In this document: positions 40,634 to 48,997 of the stretch, piece after piece
Layout: the number at the start of each line of letters is the position of its first letter
Numbering within the stretch: position 1 is the stretch's first letter
Source of the DNA: Frateuria edaphi
GTDB taxonomy: Bacteria; Pseudomonadota; Gammaproteobacteria; Xanthomonadales; Rhodanobacteraceae
Direction: 5' to 3'
Assembly (NCBI RefSeq): GCF_021117405.1
Contig: NZ_CP088251.1
Span: forward strand, 2,728,001 to 2,792,000
Length of the DNA stretch: 64,000 bases
Notes under the pieces: model-generated
What the model saw: the letters and a program-made list of their open reading frames with translations, nothing else
What the model was told of the DNA's origin: nothing
The model's database searches: none
Made by a program: the position numbers and the translations under genes

Positions 40634-41905
40634 TCAATCGCTGATGGCGACCTTGGCCGCATCCTTGAAGTTGTCGGTGCCGGAGATCACGATCCGGTCG
40701 CCTTCCTTCAGGCCGTCCAGGATCTCGACCTTGTCGATGCTGCTGGCGCCCACGCGGATCGGCTTCTTCTCGGCGATGCCCTCGTGCACGACGTAGGCGA
40801 AGTTGCCGCCGGACTCGTCGACGAAGGAACCGCGCTGCACGGTAAGCACGTTGTCGCGCTTGTCGAGCAGGATGCGCACCGACAGGCGCTGGTTCTGGCG
40901 CAGCTGCTTGGGCGTGGCGCCCTCGAAGCGCAGGCGGGCGGCAACCTCGCCGTTGACCACTTCGGGCGAGATCGCACTGACCAGGCCCTTCCAGGTGTGC
41001 CCGTTGCCGGTGATCTCGCCGGACATGCCGATCCCCAGGTCACGCGCGAAGCTTTCGGGTACCTGCATCTCCACTTCCAGCGCGGAGAGGTCGATCACGC
41101 TGAGCAGCTTGGCGTCCTTGGCCACGGTCGCGCGCTCGGCGATGAACAGCTGGCCGACCTGGCCGTCCACCGGCGACTTGACGTTGAGGTCGTCGACCTG
41201 GCGCTCGAGGTCCTTGACCAACAGCTCCTGGCGCTCGTGCGCGAGCTTCTTGGACTTGATGTCGAAGTTCAGGCTGTCGTTGTCCATCCCCAGGTCCGCC
41301 TTCGCGTGCTGGGTGGTCAGCCTGGCCTTCTGCAGCGTGTCCTTGGCGCGGTCCACGTCCATGCCGGAAACCGCGCCGAGCTTGAACGCCTTCTCGTTGC
41401 GGGCCAGGTCGCGCTCGGCCGCCTGCTGGTCGATCAGCGCGTTGTCGTAGGCCTTCTGCAGCGAGGAGCGCTGCTTGCGCGCCTCGATCTGCGCGCGCTG
41501 GTATTCCACTTCCATCGCATCGGCGTTGGACTCTTCCTGCAGCAGCTTGTTGGTCAGTTCGGGGCTGTCGACCACGGCCAGCACCTGGTCCTTCTTCACC
41601 GTGTCGCCCGCGTGCACCTTGAGCGTGACCGCGCCGCCGGAAGTGGCATAGAGCGTGGGGCTGACCGCCGCCACCACCTTGCCCTCGGCCGCGATGTCGC
41701 GCACGAACAGGCCGCGTTCGACGGTGGCGAAGGAAAGCCGCGAGGCGCTGACCGACGCGTCGGCCGAGAACAACCGCATCGCGGTCGGCAGCGCAAGGGC
41801 CAGCGCGACCAGCACGGCCAGGCCGATGCCGCCGATGAGCAGCTGGCGCTTGCGGTTGGGTTTGACCTCGACCAGGCGGTCTTGAGCGGAGGTGTCGCGA
41901 ATCAT
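40634..41905 (-). CDS. HlyD/MacA-type periplasmic adaptor (membrane fusion protein)
   Basis: A 423-residue adaptor. Residues 1-20 are cytosolic, a membrane helix spans about 22-42, and the periplasmic part has the split lipoyl domain (EGKVVAAVSPTLYATSGGAV and later VKSPVDGQVGQLF), a long helical hairpin (about 118-230), a beta-barrel domain (about 265-340) and a membrane-proximal domain. Adaptors of this kind link an inner-membrane ABC permease to an outer-membrane channel. No TolC-type gene lies in the window. The ATG at 41905 is chosen because it gives the normal short cytosolic tail and lies about 25 bases after the predicted start of transcription. It is the first gene of the set. Confidence 0.93.
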   Translation of the reverse strand: MIRDTSAQDRLVEVKPNRKRQLLIGGIGLAVLVALALALPTAMRLFSADASVSASRLSFATVERGLFVRDIAAEGKVVAAVSPTLYATSGGAVTLKVHAGDTVKKDQVLAVVDSPELTNKLLQEESNADAMEVEYQRAQIEARKQRSSLQKAYDNALIDQQAAERDLARNEKAFKLGAVSGMDVDRAKDTLQKARLTTQHAKADLGMDNDSLNFDIKSKKLAHERQELLVKDLERQVDDLNVKSPVDGQVGQLFIAERATVAKDAKLLSVIDLSALEVEMQVPESFARDLGIGMSGEITGNGHTWKGLVSAISPEVVNGEVAARLRFEGATPKQLRQNQRLSVRILLDKRDNVLTVQRGSFVDESGGNFAYVVHEGIAEKKPIRVGASSIDKVEILDGLKEGDRIVISGTDNFKDAAKVAISD

Positions 41906-41940
41906 CGGGCGGTCCTGACCTGAAGTGACTGGGCTGGTTG

Positions 41941-41956
41941 AGCAATCGCCGTGCCA
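41941..41956 (-). promoter_or_regulatory. sigma-54 (-24/-12) promoter of the ABC transporter set
   Basis: On the minus strand the sequence reads TGGCACGGCGATTGCT, which fits the sigma-54 consensus TGGCACG-N4-TTGCW exactly. Transcription would start near 41930, about 25 bases before the adaptor ATG at 41905. A matching NtrC-family activator is encoded at the far end of the set. Confidence 0.85.
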
Positions 41957-42002
41957 AGTCGGATCGGAGGCGCGCAACCCTTGTGGTTGCTGGCTTTTCG
42001 CA

Positions 42003-42069
42003 AGGACACACCCGACGTGTCCGCTGTCCGCGGACACCGTCACGGACAGACGGACAAGCCGCCGGACAC
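42003..42069. promoter_or_regulatory. cluster of CGGACA half sites, probable activator-binding enhancer
   Basis: Seven copies of a CGGACA-like unit occur in 67 bases: AGGACAC 42003, GTGTCCG 42017, CTGTCCG 42024, CGGACAC 42031, CGGACAG 42043, CGGACAA 42051 and CGGACAC 42063. The middle pair forms the perfect palindrome TGTCCGCGGACA (42025-42036). Lying about 70-140 bases upstream of the predicted start, they fit an NtrC-type upstream activating sequence. Which regulator binds is inferred. Confidence 0.7.
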
Positions 42070-42423
42070 CGGGTTTACGCTCTGCCCTTCCCTCGCTTGG
42101 GGGACAACAGGGCGAGGGCCCCGTGGCTTGCGGCGACGGCCGGGCAAAGCCGACACCCGGGCTTTGCTCCCTCTGCCGAGGTGGGGGTCAAGGCTTGCGA
42201 ATAAACACGGTGAAGCAGGAGCGCTGGCCGATGCGGAAAGTCCAGGGCGAGCCCCGGCCCCTCACCCAACCCTCTGGGGAGAGGGAGCCGAAGCGGCAAT
42301 TCCGCGAGCGGCGGAGCGCCTGCCCGGCAGCGACCATCACCAGCCTTAGGAATGCGGGACCAAGTCGTTGCGGATAGAACCGGCGAGCGTGGCGGCAAGC
42401 CGCGCGGCCAGGGATCCGGACCG
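42070..42423. other. gene-free stretch upstream of the ABC set
   Basis: No credible gene is seen here. It contains one more copy of the hairpin repeat (CCCTCT-GGGG-AGAGGG, 42270-42285, next to CCCCTCACCCAAC). Short frames on both strands have repeat-like, arginine-rich translations. Confidence 0.6.
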
Positions 42424-43392
42424 CTAACCGACCGCCTGCTCGATCCGCTGCTTCAGCGCCGCATCGATGCGTGGCACCAGCTCCAGCGCCGCCAGATTCT
42501 GCTCCAGCTGCTCGCGCCGGCTCGCCCCCAGCAGCACGGTGGACACGTGCGGGTTGGCAAGGCACCAGGCAAGCGCAAGCTGGGCCTGGCTCACGCCCAG
42601 CTCCTGCGCGATCGGCGCCAGGTGGCGCACGCGCTCCACGCGCTCGCGCCCCGACCCGAGCACCGTCTCGCGCAACCACTCGTAGCCGGCTTGCGCCAGC
42701 CGCGAATCATCAGGAATGCCGTCGTTGTAGCGTCCGGCCAGCAGGCCCGAAGCCAGCGGCGACCAGATCGTGGTGCCCATGCCGAAGCGCTCGTACAGCG
42801 GCGCGTATTCGCGCTCGACGCGTTCGCGGTGCAGCAGGTTGTATTGCGGCTGTTCGGCCACCGGCGCGTAGCAGTGGTTCTCGCGCGCGATGCGGTGGGC
42901 CTCGGCGATCGCCTCGGCCGGCCATTCGCTGGTGCCCCAATAGAGCACCTTGCCCTGGCGCACCAACGTGTCCATCGCGGCCACGGTTTCCTCGATCGGC
43001 GTATCCGGATCGGGTCGATGGCAGAAGTAGAGGTCCAGGTGCTCGACCCGCAGGCGTTCCAGCGCCTGGTGGCAGGCCTCGATCACATGCTTGCGCGAGA
43101 GCCCGCGTTGCGTGGGCCGGGGATTGTCCACGGCGCCGAAGAACACCTTGCTGGACACGCAGTAGCTGTCACGCGGGAAGCGCAGGTCGGCGAGCACGTC
43201 GCCCATCAGCCGCTCGGCCTCGCCGCGGTTGTAGGTCTCGGCGTTGTCGAAGAAGTTGACGCCCCGGTCCCACGCCAGCGCGAGCAACTCGCGCGCCTGG
43301 GAACGCCCCACCTGCCGTCCGAAGGTCACCCACGCGCCGAAGGACAGCGCGGAAAGTTGCAGGCCGGTGCGGCCGAGGCGGCGGTAGAGCAT
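42424..43392 (-). CDS. aldo/keto reductase (Kv-beta-like family)
   Basis: A 322-residue NADPH-dependent aldo/keto reductase. It begins MLYRRLGRTGLQLSALSFGA and has the catalytic-tetrad context NFFDNAETYNRGEAER (Asp and Tyr), SSKVFFG (Lys) and YFCHRPDPDTP (His). The C-terminus VLLGASRREQLEQNLAAL is the NADP-binding end, typical of the potassium-channel beta subunit/YghZ branch. The ATG at 43392 is preferred because GGAGA precedes it at 8 bases; an earlier in-frame ATG at 43434 lacks such a site. It stands alone between the ABC promoter region and pgpA. Confidence 0.88.
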   Translation of the reverse strand: MLYRRLGRTGLQLSALSFGAWVTFGRQVGRSQARELLALAWDRGVNFFDNAETYNRGEAERLMGDVLADLRFPRDSYCVSSKVFFGAVDNPRPTQRGLSRKHVIEACHQALERLRVEHLDLYFCHRPDPDTPIEETVAAMDTLVRQGKVLYWGTSEWPAEAIAEAHRIARENHCYAPVAEQPQYNLLHRERVEREYAPLYERFGMGTTIWSPLASGLLAGRYNDGIPDDSRLAQAGYEWLRETVLGSGRERVERVRHLAPIAQELGVSQAQLALAWCLANPHVSTVLLGASRREQLEQNLAALELVPRIDAALKQRIEQAVG

Positions 43393-43488
43393 GGCGGAGT
43401 CTCCACGGGTGAAAGACGGCATGGTGTCGGACACGGCCTCAATGGAGAGCGAAAACGCGAGGCCATTTGCAGGAGCGCCCTCGAACTC

Positions 43489-43992
43489 CTACAAGGCGAT
43501 GGCGATTAGCGCCAGCACTATCGCCGCGTAAGCGCCGGCCACCACGTCGTCGATCATCACGCCCAGCCCGCCCTTCATGTTCCCGTCCAGCCAGCCGATC
43601 GGCCAGGGTTTCCACACGTCGAACAGCCGGAACAGACCGAAACCCACGGCGACCATCCACCATGGCGCCGGCAACACGAGCAGCGGCAGCAACGCGAGCC
43701 ATTGCCCGACGAATTCGTCCCACACCAGGCTGCGATGGTCGTCCACGCCGAGCGTGCGTCCGGCCACGTTGCACGCCCACACGCCGAGCGCGAACGCCAG
43801 CACCAGCACCAGCACGTACAGCGGCAAGGCGAGATGGCGCAGCGCAAGCCAGGGCAGGATGGCCGCCAGCGATCCGAACGTGCCTTGCGCCACCGGCGCC
43901 AGGCCAGAGCCCAGGCCGCAGGCGATCCAGCCGGCGGGCGAGGCCAGCAGGCGTCGGCGCTGGTCGGGGGTGAGTTTCTTGCGGTCGGTCAT
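43489..43992 (-). CDS. pgpA: phosphatidylglycerophosphatase A
   Basis: PgpA removes the terminal phosphate from phosphatidylglycerophosphate to give phosphatidylglycerol. The 167-residue membrane protein shows GLGSGLAPVAQGTFGSL, the DDHRSLVWDEFVGQW metal-binding segment and GGLGVMIDDVVAGAYAA, the conserved DDVVAG motif. Three to four membrane helices are apparent. It lies 46 bases after thiL on the same strand, the usual thiL-pgpA order. Confidence 0.94.
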   Translation of the reverse strand: MTDRKKLTPDQRRRLLASPAGWIACGLGSGLAPVAQGTFGSLAAILPWLALRHLALPLYVLVLVLAFALGVWACNVAGRTLGVDDHRSLVWDEFVGQWLALLPLLVLPAPWWMVAVGFGLFRLFDVWKPWPIGWLDGNMKGGLGVMIDDVVAGAYAAIVLALIAIAL

Positions 43993-44038
43993 GGGGGTTC
44001 CGTTGGTTGCGGCTTTCCTGCAGGCGCGGCGTTCGCGT

Positions 44039-45001
44039 CTACGGGCCGAAATGATCCCAGCCGCCGCGCGTGGCGGCCAGTGGAGCGCCGCCGATCGCGC
44101 GTACGCCCTGGCCTTCGACGATCACACCGATGCGTGTGGCATGGCTTCCCACCGCCGCCAGTGCCGCCTGCATGGCGCCGATCGAGGCGGTCGGCACGGT
44201 GAAGCAAAGCTCGTAATCGTCGCCGCCAGACAGGGCCAGTTCGCGGGCGGCGGCATGGCCGAACACGCTGGGCAGCGCGGGCGACAACGGCAGGGCTTCG
44301 AGGTCGAGCTCGGCGCCGACGCCGCTGGCGGCGCAGATGTGGCCCAGGTCCGCAAGCAGGCCATCGGAAACGTCGATGCAGGCGCTGGCATGCGCGCGCA
44401 GCGCAACGCCGGTGCGCACGCGCGGGGTCGGGCGATCCAGCCGCTTGCGCAAGCTGCGGTGCAATTCGTTTCGCGGATCGAATGGCACCCTGCCCTGCGC
44501 CAGCCGCAGGCCGCCGGCCGCCGTGCCGAGCGCGCCGGTGACGAACACGGCGTCCCCCACGCCGGCCCCGCTGCGTGTCAGCGCCTGTCCCGGCGGCACG
44601 AAACCGTGCACCGCCACGCTCAGGCAGAACGGGCCGCGGGTGGTATCGCCGCCGACCAGCGACACGCCATGCTCGCGCGCCAGCTGCGCGAAGCCTTCGG
44701 CCAGGTCGTCGACGAAAGACGCCTCGCCCTGCGGCAGGGTCAGCGCGAGCAGCGCCCAGGCCGGCGTCGCACCCATCGCAGCAAGGTCGGACAGGTTCAC
44801 TGCCAGCGCCTTCCAGCCGATGTCCCGCGGCGCGGTGCCGTGCGGGAAATGCACGCCCTCGACCAGTGTGTCGATCGCCACCGCCAGGTGCTGGCCGGCC
44901 GGTACCGCCAGCACCGCCGCATCGTCGCCGATCCCCAGCCGCACGTCCTCGCGCGCCAGCGCGGTGCGGTCGCGGATGCGGTCGATCAGGCGGAATTCCA
45001 T
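44039..45001 (-). CDS. thiL: thiamine-monophosphate kinase
   Basis: ThiL phosphorylates thiamine monophosphate to the active cofactor thiamine diphosphate. The 320-residue protein has an AIRS-fold: N-terminal GIGDDAAVL with metal-binding aspartates, AVNLSDLAAMGATPAWALLA, GGDTTRGP and DVSDGLLADLGHI, all family signatures. The ATG at 45001 gives the normal MEFRLIDRI start; the frame is open further upstream without support. The usual nusB-thiL-pgpA order is interrupted here by a plus-strand gene. Confidence 0.95.
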   Translation of the reverse strand: MEFRLIDRIRDRTALAREDVRLGIGDDAAVLAVPAGQHLAVAIDTLVEGVHFPHGTAPRDIGWKALAVNLSDLAAMGATPAWALLALTLPQGEASFVDDLAEGFAQLAREHGVSLVGGDTTRGPFCLSVAVHGFVPPGQALTRSGAGVGDAVFVTGALGTAAGGLRLAQGRVPFDPRNELHRSLRKRLDRPTPRVRTGVALRAHASACIDVSDGLLADLGHICAASGVGAELDLEALPLSPALPSVFGHAAARELALSGGDDYELCFTVPTASIGAMQAALAAVGSHATRIGVIVEGQGVRAIGGAPLAATRGGWDHFGP

Positions 45002-45149
45002 GGCGTGGCCGTCGGCTTGGGAACGCGCAAGCAGAGCATCCGCGCGCCCGCGAATGCAAGCCTTGGCGCCCGGCAACCCATGCCGAATGGCAGGGCTGCG
45101 GCGTGCATCGGGCTGGCTAGAATCGAGACCTCTCCCAGGAGACGACGCC

Positions 45150-45638
45150 ATGCGCCCTACCCTGCTTTACCGCAGCCGCGCCCTCGCGGCCTCGATCGGC
45201 CACCATCGGCTGCTGCCGCTGCTTGGTGGCCTCACCCTGGTCTGCGCCGCCGCGCTGGCGGACACGCCCGCCTCCCACGGCCCACTGGAACCGGTGCACG
45301 CCTTCTTCGATGCCATGGCGCGCCATGACCAGGCAGCCATGCGCGCACAAGTACTGCCGGCCGGAACCGCCACGCTGATGCGCGACGGCAAGCCGGTGCA
45401 GCTCACGCTCGGCGATTTCGTCGACCACGTGAAGCCTGGCAAGGAGCGCATCGAGGAGCGCATCGGCAAGCCGCAGGTGATGGTCGACCACGACCTGGCG
45501 GTAGTGTGGGCGCCCTATACCTTCCTGCTCGATGGCAAGCCACATCACTGCGGCACGGACGTGTTCAACCTTGTGCAGGTCGATGGGCAGTGGCGCATCG
45601 CGGCCATCGCCGACAACAGCCGCAAGTGCGAACCGTAA
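45150..45638 (+). CDS. exported SnoaL/NTF2-like protein
   Basis: A 162-residue protein with an N-terminal signal sequence (hydrophobic LLPLLGGLTLVCAAALA) and one NTF2-like cone domain: PLEPVHAFFDAMARHDQAAM, then VMVDHDLAVVWAPYTFLLDG and the closing DVFNLVQVDGQWRIAAIADN. Proteins with this fold bind small ligands or act as enzymes; no specific role is visible. The ATG at 45150 follows CCAGGAGACGACGCC. It is transcribed opposite to nusB and thiL and separates them. Confidence 0.75.
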   Translation: MRPTLLYRSRALAASIGHHRLLPLLGGLTLVCAAALADTPASHGPLEPVHAFFDAMARHDQAAMRAQVLPAGTATLMRDGKPVQLTLGDFVDHVKPGKERIEERIGKPQVMVDHDLAVVWAPYTFLLDGKPHHCGTDVFNLVQVDGQWRIAAIADNSRKCEP

Positions 45639-45713
45639 GGTGGGCATGGCGGCGGGCTTGGGCCCACCGCTCCTCCGCCCGTTGGAGCCGGTGGGCTGAA
45701 GCCCACCCTGCGC
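45639..45713. repeat. GGTGGGC-family repeat between convergent genes
   Basis: It carries a GGTGGGC-TGAA-GCCCACC hairpin (45690-45707) preceded by a related GGTGGGC/GCCCACC pair. It lies between the SnoaL-like gene and nusB, which converge, and may serve as a terminator for both. Confidence 0.6.
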
Positions 45714-45717
45714 AGAA

Positions 45718-46163
45718 CTAGCGTGCGCCTTTCTCGGCCGCGCGCAATTCGCCCGCCAGCTTGTCCAGCACGCCGTTGACGTAGCTGTGTCCGTGGTCGG
45801 CGCCGAAACGCTTGGTCACTTCGATCGCCTCGTTGATGACCACGCGGTAGGGCACGTCCAGGCGGTACTTCAACTCGTAGGCGGCCAGACGCAGCGCGGC
45901 GCGCTCGATCGGATCGATCTGCTCGACCTCGCGATCCACGTAGGGCTTGATCGCGGCGTCGAGCGTGCCGACGTTCGCCTCGACACCCTGCAGCAGGTCC
46001 TCGAAGTACTCCTGGTCGGCCACTTCCATGTCCTGCTCGTGGCGGAACTGGTCGATGACGGACTTCATGTGACTGCCGGACAGCTGCCAGGCGTACAGCG
46101 CCTGCAGCGCGCGGCGACGGGCGCGCGAACGGGCGGCCAGGTCGATGCCCTGCGGACCGCTCA

Positions 46164-46164
<1 letters not shown>
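45718..46164 (-). CDS. nusB: transcription antitermination factor NusB
   Basis: NusB, with NusE (S10), binds boxA RNA and supports antitermination in rRNA operons. The 148-residue protein has the all-helical NusB fold with SRARRRALQALYAWQLSG at the N-terminus, DREVEQIDPIERAALRLAAYELKY and VINEAIEVTKRFGADHGHSYVNGVLDKLA. The start is at 46164, sharing one base with the ribH stop (TGATG). The ribH-nusB pair is conserved across many bacteria. Confidence 0.97.
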
Positions 46165-46625
<461 letters not shown>

Positions 46626-46693
46626 TGCGAATCCTTGGGCAGACGGGAAGCCCTTGCGGGGCCGGGTATTTTACGGGTTTGGGGCGTCGATAT

Positions 46694-46758
46694 CTCCTGC
46701 GGGAGCACCGTTGGGCGCGACAGGAGGCATCCGGGTCGCGCCCAAGGGAGCTCCTACG
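46694..46758. repeat. REP-like palindrome upstream of ribH
   Basis: The core stem TTGGGCGCGAC (46711-46721) pairs perfectly with GTCGCGCCCAA (46735-46745). Outer GGGAGC and GCTCCTAC parts match the other REP-like copies at 10298 and 19853. It lies between ldcA and ribH. Confidence 0.65.
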
Positions 46759-47674
46759 GGGACATGTGCGGGTAGCCGGTGCACTCCAGACGCGCCTCGC
46801 CACCGCTGACACGCAACCTCGCCTGGGCACCGAACGGCAGCGTGAGCTGGCGTGCGGCATGGCCGTGCGGCAAGCCGTGGATCACTGGAACGCCGGCCAT
46901 CCGGGCCAGCTGCGCGAACGCCGCGTCGAGGTCGTAGCCGTTGTCGCGCGGGCCCGGGCGACAGGCGTGGAAATCGCCCAGCACCAGCGCACGCTGCCTT
47001 CCGAGCACGCCGGACAGGTGCAGCTGGTAGAACAGCCGCTCGATGCGGAACGGCGGCTCGGCAAGGTCCTCGACGAAGAGAATGCCGCCGTCGATGGCCG
47101 GAAAATAGGGCGTGCCGAGGAGGCTGCACAGCACGGCCAGGTTGCCACCCCACAGCGGGCCCTGCACGTCCAGCCCGGCATCGCCGGCGCCGGCCCAGGT
47201 GGCCACGCTGGCGTCCGCGCTCAACGTGCTCCAGAAATGTTCCCAGGTGTAGGTGGGGCAAGGCTCGGCGCCGAGGTCCGCCAGCAGCGGGCCGGCGAAG
47301 CTGCGCACGCCGCTCCTCGCATACAGCGCCAGCTGCAGCGCGGTGAAGTCGCTGTGGCCGACCAGGGCGAGGTTCGAATGGGCCAGGCGCTCGCGCAGCG
47401 CGCCGTAGTCGAGTTGGCCGAGCAGGCGCGCGGCGCCGTAGCCGCCGCGGGTGACCAGTGCGATGTCCGGCAGCTCGTCGAGCGTGGCCAGCGCGTTGAT
47501 GTCGCCCGCGCGCTCGGCATCGCTGCCGGCGAAACGCAGCTGCGCGCGCCCCAGCACGTCCAGGTTCTCCACTGTGCAGCCGGCCTCGCGCAGGCGAGCC
47601 ACGCCGCGCATCATGGCGTCCGGATCGTGGGCGTAGCCGGAGGGGGCGATCAGGCGGATGCGGGCGTTGGGCAT
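46754..47674 (-). CDS. ldcA: LD-carboxypeptidase (peptidase family S66, LdcA-like)
   Basis: The S66 family removes the terminal D-Ala from tetrapeptides during murein recycling in the cytoplasm. The 306-residue protein has IRLIAPSGYA, RGGYGAARLL, the nucleophile Ser in LVGHSDFTAL, the Glu in FVEDLAEPPFRIERL and the His in HGLPHGH. These form the Ser-Glu-His triad. It lies between ribBX and ribH, an unusual place that splits the riboflavin genes. Microcin-immunity MccF-like proteins share the family, but the recycling enzyme is the likelier role. Confidence 0.88.
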   Translation of the reverse strand: MPNARIRLIAPSGYAHDPDAMMRGVARLREAGCTVENLDVLGRAQLRFAGSDAERAGDINALATLDELPDIALVTRGGYGAARLLGQLDYGALRERLAHSNLALVGHSDFTALQLALYARSGVRSFAGPLLADLGAEPCPTYTWEHFWSTLSADASVATWAGAGDAGLDVQGPLWGGNLAVLCSLLGTPYFPAIDGGILFVEDLAEPPFRIERLFYQLHLSGVLGRQRALVLGDFHACRPGPRDNGYDLDAAFAQLARMAGVPVIHGLPHGHAARQLTLPFGAQARLRVSGGEARLECTGYPHMSP

Positions 47675-47729
47675 GGGCTTGATGGCGATGGAGTACGGAG
47701 CATCCTAAGGCATGTGGGGCGCGGCGCCC

Positions 47730-48821
47730 TCACACGTACTCGACCACTTCCAGATCGAACCCGGCCAGGCCGACGAGCTTGCGCGGCGTCCCCATCACGC
47801 ACAGCTTGTGCACGCCCAGATCGGTCAGTATCTGCGCGCCCAGCCCGAGTTGGCGCCACTCCTGCTGCTGCGCGTCCTCCGGTGCGAGCGCCGCGGGTTG
47901 GCGTTTCAGCCGGGCCAGCAGCGCATCGGGCGTGTCCTCGCCGGAGAGCACCAGCAGCACACCGCGTCCCTCGTCGGCAATCCGGCGCAACGCACTGGTG
48001 ACGGTCAGACCGAGGTCCTCGCGCGTCAGGTGCAGCACGTCCGACAGCGTGTTGCGCACGTGCACGCGGGTCAGCACCGGCCTGCCGTCGTCGACCGTGC
48101 CGCGCGACAGCGCGTAATGCAGGCCGTGGCGGATGGCATCGCGGTAGGCGACCAGCCGGAACGGGCCGAACTCGGTCTCGACGTCCTCCTCGTGCACGCG
48201 CTGGATCGTCTTCTCGGTCTCCAGCCGGTAGCGGATCAGGTCGGCGATGGTGCCGATCTTCAAACCGTGTTTGGTCGCAAAGACTTCCAGTTCGGGGCGC
48301 CGCGCCATCGAGCCGTCCTCGTGCAGGATCTCGATCAGTACGGCCGAGGGCTCCAGCCCTGCCAGCGCGGCCAGGTCGCAGCCGGCCTCGGTGTGGCCGG
48401 CGCGGGTGAGCACGCCGCCGGGCTGCGCGGTGAGCGGGAAGATGTGGCCCGGCTGCGAGAGATCCTGGGGTCGGGCATCGGACTTGACCGCCACCTGGAT
48501 GGTGCGCGCGCGGTCGTGCGCCGAGATGCCGGTGGTCACGCCCTCGGCCGCCTCGATCGAGACGGTGAAGTTGGTGTGGTAGGGCGAGGTGTTGTCACTG
48601 ACCATGGGCTTGAGGCCCAGCTGGCGCGTGCGCTGCTCGGTGAGCGTCAGGCACAGCAGGCCGCGCGCCTCGCGGACCATGAAGTTGACGTCCTCGGGCC
48701 GCACCATCTGCGCGGCCATGACGATGTCGCCCTCGTTCTCGCGGTCTTCGTCGTCGAGCATCACGACCATGCGGCCGGCGCGGAGGTCTTCGAGGATTTC
48801 GGGGATGGTGTTGAAAGGCAT
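47730..48821 (-). CDS. ribB: 3,4-dihydroxy-2-butanone-4-phosphate synthase with degenerate GTP cyclohydrolase II-like domain (RibBX type)
   Basis: The N-terminal domain (residues 1-205) makes the C4 unit for riboflavin from ribulose 5-phosphate. It has the acidic loop [10 protein letters not shown] (23-32) and the [11 protein letters not shown] motif. The C-terminal 155 residues resemble GTP cyclohydrolase II but the segment that should bring the zinc cysteines (CLTGDVFGSRRCDC in active enzymes) reads [16 protein letters not shown], with no cysteine. GTP cyclohydrolase activity is therefore unlikely, and a separate ribA should exist elsewhere. The ATG at 48821 gives the normal [10 protein letters not shown] start. 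Confidence 0.93.
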   Translation of the reverse strand: MPFNTIPEILEDLRAGRMVVMLDDEDRENEGDIVMAAQMVRPEDVNFMVREARGLLCLTLTEQRTRQLGLKPMVSDNTSPYHTNFTVSIEAAEGVTTGISAHDRARTIQVAVKSDARPQDLSQPGHIFPLTAQPGGVLTRAGHTEAGCDLAALAGLEPSAVLIEILHEDGSMARRPELEVFATKHGLKIGTIADLIRYRLETEKTIQRVHEEDVETEFGPFRLVAYRDAIRHGLHYALSRGTVDDGRPVLTRVHVRNTLSDVLHLTREDLGLTVTSALRRIADEGRGVLLVLSGEDTPDALLARLKRQPAALAPEDAQQQEWRQLGLGAQILTDLGVHKLCVMGTPRKLVGLAGFDLEVVEYV

Positions 48822-48855
48822 GGTGGGTTCCAGAACGGATTCAATCTTGCGGGGC

Positions 48856-48933
48856 GTCATTCCGGCGAACGCGGGAATCCATGTTGGCTTTCCTGCATCG
48901 GAGCGAGATGGATTCCCGCGTTTACGGGAATGA
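48856..48933. repeat. GTCATTCC-type inverted repeat between ribE and ribBX
   Basis: The left arm runs 48856-48882, from GTCATTCCGGCG to GGGAATCCAT. The right arm runs 48908-48933, from ATGGATTCCCGCG to CGGGAATGAC. They pair with few mismatches. It is the common proteobacterial repeat based on ATTCCCGCGAAAGCGGGAAT and fills the 176-base gap. Confidence 0.75.
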
Positions 48934-48997
48934 CTTCAAGGCGATCGGCAGAGCACGGGCAAGCGTGGGACACGGCGAAACCGGCACAGTGATCGAG

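Noticed and set aside
40634-41905. Adaptor gene as acrA/RND-type partner
   Set aside because: No RND pump gene is present and the neighbour is a MacB/LolD-type ATPase with MacB-like permeases, so an ABC-linked adaptor is the better call.
42075-42398. Possible small gene upstream of the adaptor on the minus strand
   Set aside because: It is built over the hairpin repeat and the activator-site region, has no ribosome binding site of note and its translation is repeat-like.
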